Assembly: GCA_016793465.1 (NCBI GenBank)
Contig: JAEUJW010000099.1
Span: 1-9,029, forward strand
Source: Myxococcales bacterium
GTDB lineage: Bacteria; Myxococcota; Polyangia; Nannocystales; Nannocystaceae
Direction of reading: 5' to 3'
DNA length: 9,029 bases
Of this stretch, positions 1-5,100 are shown piece by piece. The notes beneath the pieces were generated by a model that was given only the letters and a program-made list of their open reading frames with translations, did no database searches and was not told where the DNA came from. The position numbers were made by a program, and so were the translations under genes. Positions within the stretch are counted from its first letter, which is position 1. Each line of letters opens with the position of its first letter.

Positions 1-116
1 TCGAGTGGATCAAGAATACAGCCCGCGGCTACCGCAACTGGGAGAACCTGAAGGCTGCGATCCTCTTCCACTGTGGAGGCCTCGAGCTCAGCAATGTGTC
101 CCTTCGGCCAGCTTAG
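1..116 (+). CDS. ISL3-like transposase, C-terminal fragment
   Basis: The window begins inside this gene. The frame whose first full codon is at position 3 reads 37 residues and stops at TAG 114-116. It contains EWIKNTARGYRNWENLK followed by AAILFHCGGLEL. The pattern of basic residues, then a (R/F)GYRN-type aromatic turn, then a hydrophobic stretch is what closes the DDE domain in ISL3-family transposases. The catalytic DDE residues lie outside the window, so activity cannot be judged. The inverted-repeat-like sequence directly downstream (121-141) supports the call. The family assignment is from recognition of the C-terminal motif and the terminal repeat, not from a search. An alternative is another DDE family with a similar tail. 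Confidence 0.72.
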   Translation, partial: EWIKNTARGYRNWENLKAAILFHCGGLELSNVSLRPA

Positions 117-120
117 GAGC

Positions 121-141
121 CACTCGAAACCCGGAAGAACC
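121..141. repeat. Candidate right terminal inverted repeat of the IS
   Basis: It lies 4 bp after the transposase stop codon, where an ISL3 right repeat is expected. The minus-strand reading starts GGTTCTTCCGGG. It contains the purine run GGAAGAA (133-139), which also sits about 13 bp before the next ATG, so the IS end may provide whatever weak ribosome-binding sequence the downstream gene has. Confidence 0.55.
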
Positions 142-152
142 GGATTGGTTCG

Positions 153-644
153 ATGCAAGCCACAAAGTCGTCCGTTGATCGTAATCTGATGTCTGCCCTG
201 CTTTTGGTCGTGCTCGGGGGACAAGGTTGTTCTACTGTGGCCCAAGACGACAGTGGTGGAGTCGGTGATCCCCCGAACGTCTGGCCGCCGCCATTTGACA
301 AAAATGGATACGTTATCCGGTGTCAACTCGCGGAGGAGCCGGTGCCGACGACCGGCGAGGACGGACCATCGGAAGGGTACACCTGTGTAGCCGAGGAGTC
401 GATGGCGAGCAACTACGATCCTTCGTGCAATGCGATGGCGCTGGATCCTGAGTACCTCCAGGCGATCTGCGCGACCACGTTCGGCGGCACGATGAGTGAT
501 TATATGACGGATCCAGTCGGCGGATGGATCGCCGAACTGGACGACTATCCGGTTTCCGGTAACGAGGAGGAGAGTCGCTGTGATGTGACGCAGACGTTCG
601 TAACACCGGCGAGACCCCCACGGCGACGGATATGGTCCCCCTGA
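153..644 (+). CDS. Secreted Cys/Asp-rich protein, N-terminal part (frameshifted)
   Basis: No known family is recognised. The start may be ATG 153 or ATG 189. The second leaves a compact signal peptide (MSALLLVVLGGQGC), in which the Cys before Ser-Thr could be a non-canonical lipobox (Gln-Gly before Cys). The mature part is acidic and Cys-containing, as in many exported myxobacterial proteins. From about codon 150 the reading changes character: the last 12 residues (TPARPPRRRIWSP) are Pro/Arg-rich and end at TGA 642-644. Meanwhile the -1 frame continues with an acidic Cys-rich sequence of the same style (NTGETPTATDMVPL...). The simplest reading is one gene of about 465 codons broken by a 1-nt loss between 584 and 644, where there is a C5 run at 615-619. 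It could be a true mutation or a sequencing error. The IS end only 11 bp upstream suggests the native promoter was displaced. Confidence 0.62.
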   Translation: MQATKSSVDRNLMSALLLVVLGGQGCSTVAQDDSGGVGDPPNVWPPPFDKNGYVIRCQLAEEPVPTTGEDGPSEGYTCVAEESMASNYDPSCNAMALDPEYLQAICATTFGGTMSDYMTDPVGGWIAELDDYPVSGNEEESRCDVTQTFVTPARPPRRRIWSP

Positions 645-1576
645 CCACGGGTCAACTGGATCGCTGTGATCGCGATAGTTACTGTGAGACGCTAGCGGAG
701 ATCATCGAGACGTTCGAGTCGGAAGACATCCCACCGGATCCGTGGTGCAATGTTTCACCGACGGGCGAGGAGAACGAGCCCGGACCCTGGCGCTGTGTGG
801 GGAGTGCGAGCGTAGGAACGAATGGTGCCTGTGGATTTGTTTACATCGACGATCCCATCTGTCCCCGCACCGAGCCCGGAGAAAAAGACTATTGTGTCAT
901 CGCCACAGATGAGGAGGATGCGTCCGGAAAGTGCGAAACTGTCTGCGTCAAATCGCATACGCTGTATTTGGAGTTCTACGACTCCGACTACACGACCTAC
1001 CTTGACTGCGACGTGTACGACCTCAACGAGATGGTCTGGGTGAGCGACGTGCTCGACGAATGTGCCAATCCGGACCAGAAGACCACGACCGCGTCAGAAC
1101 CGTTCCACTTCGAGGCAGATCTGGCGCTCGACAACGGAGGACAGGCGTCCTCCGACTCGATTGTGAACCTCGGCTTCATCGAGTACACAGTTGATAACTG
1201 TGTGGGCTTGAACTGTGACATCGTCATCGACGATCTGGAATTGTCGTACGCTGTGTACTCGGGTACCTTCTACGACGACAATGAGACGCCTTACTCCTAC
1301 AACGTCGAAGGGGTGCGGCTCCATCTTGTAAGGCCGGTCGAGGGCATCATCAGGACATCCACCAGTCCCGAACTCGTTTCGTTCTCCTCCAGTTTCTCGA
1401 TGCATCTCACAACGGGGGATGTCGAGCTGGACAATGTCTCCTTGGGGGCGGTAGGACCGCTGACGCTTCCGATCACGCAGGTGTTTGGCAACTATGACAG
1501 CGGGGCGTTGACCCTGTTCATCACGTACGAGACCGTCGACGCGACGATGTTCATCACCTTCACCACGATGCCCTGA
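632..1576 (+). CDS. Secreted Cys/Asp-rich protein, C-terminal part (frameshifted)
   Basis: The ORF opens at ATG 632, overlaps the end of the preceding frame by 13 bp and has no signal peptide and no clear ribosome-binding site. The frame is open upstream only to 584 (TGA 581-583) and offers no earlier start codon. The first half is Cys-rich and acidic (CDRDSYCE, WRCVGSASVG, CVIATDEEDASGKCETVC). The second half, from about residue 150, has alternating hydrophobic and polar residues suggesting a beta-sandwich, and it ends SFSMHLTTGDVELDNVSL through FITYETVDATMFITFTTMP. This export-like composition without a leader supports its being the continuation of the frame that starts at 153. The alternative is translational coupling through the overlapping stop and start. 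The next gene starts 4 bp after this stop, so they are probably co-transcribed. Family unknown. Confidence 0.65.
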   Translation: MVPLTTGQLDRCDRDSYCETLAEIIETFESEDIPPDPWCNVSPTGEENEPGPWRCVGSASVGTNGACGFVYIDDPICPRTEPGEKDYCVIATDEEDASGKCETVCVKSHTLYLEFYDSDYTTYLDCDVYDLNEMVWVSDVLDECANPDQKTTTASEPFHFEADLALDNGGQASSDSIVNLGFIEYTVDNCVGLNCDIVIDDLELSYAVYSGTFYDDNETPYSYNVEGVRLHLVRPVEGIIRTSTSPELVSFSSSFSMHLTTGDVELDNVSLGAVGPLTLPITQVFGNYDSGALTLFITYETVDATMFITFTTMP

Positions 1577-1580
1577 GACG

Positions 1581-2729
1581 ATGCCTGATGCGTTCCACGA
1601 CAGACTCTTGTGCGCGGCGCTCCTGAGCTGCACGCTAGGCGGGGTCGCCTGCGCTAGCGAAGAAGACGACCCATTCGTTCCGCAGTACGAGACCGATCGC
1701 CTGAAGATCGGTCTGGCCGAGGACGCAGATCTGTGCAAGGGACATCGGGACCTATGGGAGGAGCACCTTGACTATCTCGAGGAGATCTTCCCGGTTTTCC
1801 GAGATTTCGCGTGGGTATTCGTGTATCGCGGCGACAATACAGAGCAACTGGCCGCCGACTGTGGGTGGAACAGCGACGATGCTGGCGGGTGTTGGGACGG
1901 CTCCGTGGTCCGCGGAACACCCGAATCCGTGCCACACGAGCTCGTTCACGCGTGGCTCTCGACGATCCAGCGAAACCCGCTCCCTGCACTCAGGGAGGGC
2001 GTCGCCGTGTGGATGTCCGGCATCGCTCAGCACGCGGAGGCAGAAGACCTCTCGGTCGACGAACTAGTACTGGTCGACCCCGCCGCGTACGGGGACTATC
2101 CCAAATCCCTTTACCGAGAGGTCGGCCATTTCGTCGCATGGTGGATCGACACGTACGGCGCCGAGACGTTCACTACGATCTATACGCGGACGAGCAAGGG
2201 GATGACCGCCGACGCGATCACGCCAATATTCATCGACGTACTGGGAAGAACGCCGGAAATGCTACTGCTGGAGTATCATACATCGGCAAGGGACTACTAT
2301 CCGGCCATAGGAGCGGCGGCCTGTGGTCGGGGGCCGGTCATCCCCTGGGAGGACGACGCTGCGACGTGGCCGACGGAGGGTTCATGCGCTGAAGGGCCGT
2401 TCTTCGGCTACGCGGCAACCCGTCAACGGCAACGCGTGACGATCGAGGTTACGGCCCCGGGGACCTACCTGCTGGAGACGGCGGGGCGCTATGCCGCGAT
2501 GCGGCACTGCCTCGTCGCACCAGTCGACGAGGCGGATCTGCCCGAGCTGCATCCGGATGGCGTGGGCGGCGACTGGCTCTTCTCCGAGCCCATGACCGTA
2601 TTCGGCAGCGAATCCGACGACTGGGACGACCGCCCGCTCGAGCTCGTCGCCGACGTCTACGAGGTGTGGGTCGAGCGCACGGGCGAGATGGGACCGACCA
2701 GCCCGGGGATCCGGCTCCTGAAGCTGTGA
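1581..2729 (+). CDS. Secreted lipoprotein with gluzincin (HExxH) metallopeptidase domain
   Basis: The product has 382 residues. The N-terminus (MPDAFHDRLLCAALLSC) is a short leader with two possible lipid-attachment cysteines, Cys17 (LLSC) and Cys24 (GVAC). The acidic SEEDD after Cys24 suggests an outer-membrane or surface lipoprotein. Residues 119-123 read HELVH, the zinc-binding HExxH motif. Glu139 in LPALREGVAVWMSG is well placed as the third ligand, as in gluzincins of the Peptidase_MA type where a 'P.W..EG.A' segment follows. Residues 178-201 (LYREVGHFVAWWIDTYGAETF) match the helix that follows in that fold. Residues about 284-382 form a beta-rich C-terminal domain (VTIEVTAPGTYLLETAG ... 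ELVADVYEVWVERTG) resembling accessory domains of secreted peptidases. It starts 4 bp after the preceding gene. All motif residues for an active zinc peptidase are present. The substrate is unknown. Confidence 0.8.
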   Translation: MPDAFHDRLLCAALLSCTLGGVACASEEDDPFVPQYETDRLKIGLAEDADLCKGHRDLWEEHLDYLEEIFPVFRDFAWVFVYRGDNTEQLAADCGWNSDDAGGCWDGSVVRGTPESVPHELVHAWLSTIQRNPLPALREGVAVWMSGIAQHAEAEDLSVDELVLVDPAAYGDYPKSLYREVGHFVAWWIDTYGAETFTTIYTRTSKGMTADAITPIFIDVLGRTPEMLLLEYHTSARDYYPAIGAAACGRGPVIPWEDDAATWPTEGSCAEGPFFGYAATRQRQRVTIEVTAPGTYLLETAGRYAAMRHCLVAPVDEADLPELHPDGVGGDWLFSEPMTVFGSESDDWDDRPLELVADVYEVWVERTGEMGPTSPGIRLLKL

Positions 2730-2747
2730 AGCGGCCACCAGTTTAGG

Positions 2748-2783
2748 AGCGATTTTCGCTTCCCGTTCAGGCCGGGAAACGGG
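2748..2783 (+). terminator. Overlapping hairpins after the metallopeptidase gene
   Basis: Three dyads overlap here: AGCGA/TCGCT (2748-2752 with 2756-2760, 3-nt loop), TTCCCG/CGGGAA (2760-2765 with 2773-2778) and the alternative CCCGTT/AACGGG (2762-2767 with 2778-2783). The position 19 bp past the stop codon fits a terminator or mRNA 3' stabiliser. There is no T tract, so the terminator call is weak. Confidence 0.3.
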
Positions 2784-2785
2784 GA

Positions 2786-2806
2786 TGTGGAACCGTCGAT
2801 TCCACA
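2786..2806. repeat. Inverted repeat TGTGGAA...TTCCACA
   Basis: Seven-base perfect arms (TGTGGAA 2786-2792, TTCCACA 2800-2806) are separated by 7 nt. It could form a hairpin in either direction or bind a dimeric protein. It is responsible for the chance identical MWNRRFH starts on both strands. Confidence 0.5.
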
Positions 2807-2909
2807 AAAGTCGCTCAGAACGACCGCGAACGGCGTTTTTCAGGTCGATATTGGTGATGTCGTGTACAGCGGGCGCTAGACCCCCTTCCGGTCCCGTTTA
2901 CGAGGGATT

Positions 2910-2959
2910 GTCTCGGAAACCGCCAGATTCGCGACAAAATCGGTACGAATTTTCGAGAC
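2910..2959. repeat. Nested inverted repeat in AT-rich patch
   Basis: Outer arms GTCTCG (2910-2915) and CGAGAC (2954-2959) enclose inner arms AAAAT (2936-2940) and ATTTT (2949-2953). The inner and outer 3' arms are directly adjacent, while the 5' side carries a 20-nt bulge. The 8-nt loop is CGGTACGA. It is a plausible RNA structure or termination region for either flanking gene, with no functional evidence beyond symmetry. Confidence 0.3.
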
Positions 2960-3030
2960 GTCGAGGAGATCACACCCCCGCGCATCGCGGCCTTGGGCGA
3001 GACGCGGCGAGGTAGGGAGCAAGCCTCGTG

Positions 3031-3047
3031 GCCGGTCACGGACCGGC
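3031..3047 (-). terminator. Hairpin GCCGGTC-ACG-GACCGGC downstream of the S1 gene
   Basis: A perfect 7-bp GC-rich stem with a 3-nt loop lies about 36 bp beyond the stop of the minus-strand gene ending at 3083. A second pairing (CGTGGC 3027-3032 with GCCACG 3054-3059) competes with it. It is stable and correctly placed to end that transcript, but lacks a T run. Confidence 0.35.
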
Positions 3048-3082
3048 GCTCGAGCCACGTGCCGGCGCGCGCTCGGTCCGCC

Positions 3083-4780
3083 CTACTCCGGGATCCCGAA
3101 GTCGTCGTGGACGCCGACGCTGGCGAACTCGATCGTCTCGGGCGAACCGCCGAGGTTCCACCAGTGCAGCCGGCGTGCGCTGGCGGTGAGGTTCTGCAGC
3201 GAACAGCGCCAGGCTCGAGCCCCGTCGGAAGCGCGGTAGCGCGGAGGGCCACCCTCACCGACGCGTAGCAGGTGGGCGTCGCGGCCTGGGATCTCGTGGC
3301 AGCGCCCCATCGCCACCTCGGTGCAGACCTCGAGGATCTTCTCGGCGTCGATGCCCTCGAGCTCGCGCGCTCGGGCGAGGAACTCGCCGCCGACGACGAG
3401 CTTGCGAAGCGGGTAGCGAAGCAGGTCGTCCTCGCTGCAGCGGCGCGCGTGCTCGATGCGGATCGCGGTCAGGAAGTCGCGCTCGGAGGCGAAGGGGTCG
3501 GCCAGGCCGTAGCGCCGTCGTAGATGCGTGAGGCGTTCCTCGAGCGCCTTCTTCTCCTTGCGGAGCTGCGTGACCTGTTCCTTCTCCATCCGACGCTGGG
3601 CCTCGGCCTGCGCCAGCCGGCGCTCGAGCTCATCCCGCTCGTGGATGAGGGCAGTGTGTTCGAGTGCCTGCTGCCGCGTGGCGTCGCCGGCGGTCGGGCG
3701 CGCGGGGGAGACGGTAACCGCAGCGGGTCGCTCGTCGCCGAGGAACGGCGGGTCGCCGCGCCGGAGGGAGACGGCCGGGCGCACTTCCTGGCCGTAGGCT
3801 CGCTTGATCGATGCCTCGCAGCGCTGCGCGTCCGTGTCGAGATTGAGGAGGAGCACGTTGACTTGCTCGCCGATGCTGTACTCGTCGTGCAGAACCACGC
3901 GTTCGTACGCGACCTCGAGGCTATGGACGATGGCGGTCGCCCCGGGCAGGAGCTCGACGAGCAGGTAGTTGTCGGTGATGCGAAAGACGCGAGCCCGCAC
4001 GCAGTCTCCGGTCTCATAAACCTCGCCGACGCGGCGCCATGCCGCAGCGGACGGCGGAGCGCTCGGAGACCGGAGCGCCGCGGTCGGCTCGGCGGTTGAA
4101 GTCGTCGCCGGCTGCGGCGCTACCGCTCGTGCCGAGGCAGGCGCAGGAGGCCCGAGACCCTGGGTCGAGAAACGCGGGATCCCGTCGTCGGTGTCGCCGG
4201 CGCGGGAGACCCGGAGCTCCTGGCCGGGCTGGAGCTGCGAAGCGAGGACGTCGAGCTTGACATCGGCGTAAACGACGACCCCGGTGACGTCGCCGACGCG
4301 GATGGAAATGTGGCGGCCGTCGATCGCCAATACGTGCCCGATCAAGACCTCGCGCGTACCGTGCCGCGACCATTCCTGCGGCGCGGGTTTCGGGCTCTCC
4401 GGAGGTTTGACGGCGAAGGCGTCGAGTACCCGGGCTCGGACCGCGTCGGCGCCGGAGGGGTTGAAGATGAGGAAGAGGGGATGGTCGTAGGGATCGGCGT
4501 TGGCTGTGAGCCCCGGCCACCAGATCCGCAGGGCGCCGCCGAAGGCATCGAGGCGGTCGGGAAGCAGGTCGCTGAGGCGCCAGGTGACGTCGCCAGTCTC
4601 GATTTGGACCACGAGGGCGCGGCCGCCGATCGCGGCGTCGAGCTCGGCGGCGGGTATCCATGCGTGCTCGGAGTGAGCCCGGGTGGTCACTGCGACGACC
4701 GGAAGCTCGCGGTCGGCGGCAAACAAGACCCCGCTTACGAAGCGCTCCACGTTGTCGAGCGTGATGGTCTCAACGGTCAT
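3083..4780 (-). CDS. S1-domain protein with coiled coil and unassigned terminal domains
   Basis: ATG 4780 gives 565 aa. GTG 4798 adds six residues, and neither has a strong ribosome site. Positions below count from the GTG form (571 aa). Residues 10-130 form an unassigned alpha/beta-looking domain with TGDVTWRLSDLLP, FGGALRIWWPGL and DHPLFLIF. Residues 148-215 look like an OB/S1-like strand set (VLIGHVLAIDGRHISIRVGD). Residues 216-255 are an Ala/Pro/Ser/Thr linker. Residues 262-335 are a clear S1-type RNA-binding module (GDCVRARVFRITDNYLLVELLPG ... IGEQVNVLLLNLDTDAQRCEASIKRAY). Residues 383-430 form a charged coiled coil. Residues 434-571 are a distinctive C-terminal domain with PGRDAHLLRVGEGG, DGARAWRCSLQNLTASARRLHWW and VGVHDD. 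The last type is known to me only from uncharacterised bacterial proteins. A cytoplasmic RNA-binding or translation/stress role is inferred. There is no signal peptide or membrane segment. It stands alone as a transcription unit. Confidence 0.8.
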   Translation of the reverse strand: MTVETITLDNVERFVSGVLFAADRELPVVAVTTRAHSEHAWIPAAELDAAIGGRALVVQIETGDVTWRLSDLLPDRLDAFGGALRIWWPGLTANADPYDHPLFLIFNPSGADAVRARVLDAFAVKPPESPKPAPQEWSRHGTREVLIGHVLAIDGRHISIRVGDVTGVVVYADVKLDVLASQLQPGQELRVSRAGDTDDGIPRFSTQGLGPPAPASARAVAPQPATTSTAEPTAALRSPSAPPSAAAWRRVGEVYETGDCVRARVFRITDNYLLVELLPGATAIVHSLEVAYERVVLHDEYSIGEQVNVLLLNLDTDAQRCEASIKRAYGQEVRPAVSLRRGDPPFLGDERPAAVTVSPARPTAGDATRQQALEHTALIHERDELERRLAQAEAQRRMEKEQVTQLRKEKKALEERLTHLRRRYGLADPFASERDFLTAIRIEHARRCSEDDLLRYPLRKLVVGGEFLARARELEGIDAEKILEVCTEVAMGRCHEIPGRDAHLLRVGEGGPPRYRASDGARAWRCSLQNLTASARRLHWWNLGGSPETIEFASVGVHDDFGIPE

Positions 4781-4833
4781 AGGCCGCGAAGATGACACAG
4801 CCGCCGGGTACCGTCACGCATGCGATGGGTACG

Positions 4834-4859
4834 CTTGACACCGGGCCATCGGCTTGACA
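4834..4859 (+). repeat. Two CTTGACA words 19 bp apart
   Basis: GCTTGACA occurs at 4833-4840 and again at 4852-4859. TTGACA is the sigma-70 -35 consensus, but both copies face + while the neighbouring genes run -, and no TATAAT-like box follows at 16-18 bp. They may be a direct-repeat operator near the S1 gene promoter or chance. Confidence 0.25.
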
Positions 4860-4968
4860 AGGTCGCCGGCGCTTCCCGACGCGGCGCCGCGCGTGGCGTC
4901 CGAGCGAAGACCGGGGGCGGTGGAGATTGGCCATCGTGCCACGTCGCGAGGGTCAGCGGCGAGTTAGA

Positions 4969-4989
4969 TCTGACCTAAAGGTCAGGCCA
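4969..4989. promoter_or_regulatory. Repeat copy 1 with 16-nt palindrome CTGACCTAAAGGTCAG
   Basis: The 21-bp element begins TCTGACC and ends GGCCA. Inside it, 4970-4985 is a perfect dyad (CTGACCT-AA-AGGTCAG) with the form of an operator for a dimeric regulator. As minus-strand RNA it would also fold as a 6-bp stem with a TTTA loop, so a 3' hairpin for the kinase transcript is an alternative. The copy at 5029 matches at 17 of 21 positions. Confidence 0.4.
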
Positions 4990-5028
4990 ACGCGAGCACG
5001 CCGAGCGAGCTCCCGCGCTAGCCGCGCG

Positions 5029-5049
5029 TCTGACCCGAAGGACTGGCCA
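5029..5049. promoter_or_regulatory. Repeat copy 2, 60 bp from copy 1
   Basis: It shares TCTGACC, AAGG and GGCCA with the copy at 4969, but the four changed bases break most of the dyad. On the minus strand the centre reads CCTTCGGG, a CC-TTCG-GG mini-hairpin with a stable tetraloop. The start-to-start distance is exactly 60 bp, between five and six helical turns. Confidence 0.35.
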
Positions 5050-5100
5050 GGCCGAACCCGGCGAAGTTAGACGTCCTCGCCGCCGCCTTGTGGCCAAGCA

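Larger units (their letters stand above)
1..141 (+). mobile_element. Right end of an ISL3-family insertion sequence
   Basis: This is the transposase tail plus a candidate right terminal inverted repeat. Read inward from 141 on the minus strand the end begins GGTTCTTCCGGGTTTCGAG. From memory, ISL3-family ends commonly begin GGCTCTTCCG, so the first ten bases match at nine. If the element ends at 141, the next eight bases (142-149, GGATTGGT) would be one copy of the 8-bp target duplication typical of the family. The left end is outside the window, so this cannot be confirmed here. Confidence 0.6.
2730..3082. other. Convergent intergenic region with several inverted repeats, no gene seen
   Basis: This 353-bp stretch lies between a + strand gene ending at 2729 and a - strand gene ending at 3083. 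Its GC is patchy, with AT-rich spots (2932-2955). Short ORFs cross it (one on each strand begins MWNRRFH), but those starts come from a palindrome and neither has a ribosome site or protein-like composition. It holds at least four dyads (listed separately), as expected where two transcription units end head-on. No hairpin is followed by a long T run, so none is a textbook intrinsic terminator. Confidence 0.6.
4781..5100. other. Intergenic region upstream of the S1 gene, with spaced repeats
   Basis: About 320 bp separate the kinase stop (5101) from the S1-protein start. No coding frame with export or domain signals is seen. The region should hold the promoter of the minus-strand S1 gene and the 3' end of the kinase transcript. 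It contains the two 60-bp-spaced repeats, a GGCGA(A)GTTAGA element twice (4958-4968, 5060-5071), and two CTTGACA words 19 bp apart on the + strand. No -35/-10 pair facing the S1 gene could be called with confidence. Confidence 0.6.

Noticed and set aside
611..624. Programmed -1 frameshift site
   Set aside because: A-CCC-CCA does not fit the X-XXY-YYZ slippery pattern and no clear stimulatory hairpin or Shine-Dalgarno was seen; mutation or sequencing error is simpler.
2785..3015. Small ORF beginning MWNRRFH, and its twin on the minus strand
   Set aside because: The identical starts arise from the palindrome at 2786-2806; the rest is not protein-like and no ribosome site is present.
3524..4099. 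191-residue plus-strand ORF opposite the S1 gene
   Set aside because: Antisense shadow; the minus frame shows clear S1 and coiled-coil patterns.
4833..4900. A + strand promoter driven by the TTGACA words
   Set aside because: No -10 element at proper spacing and no + strand gene or recognisable RNA follows.
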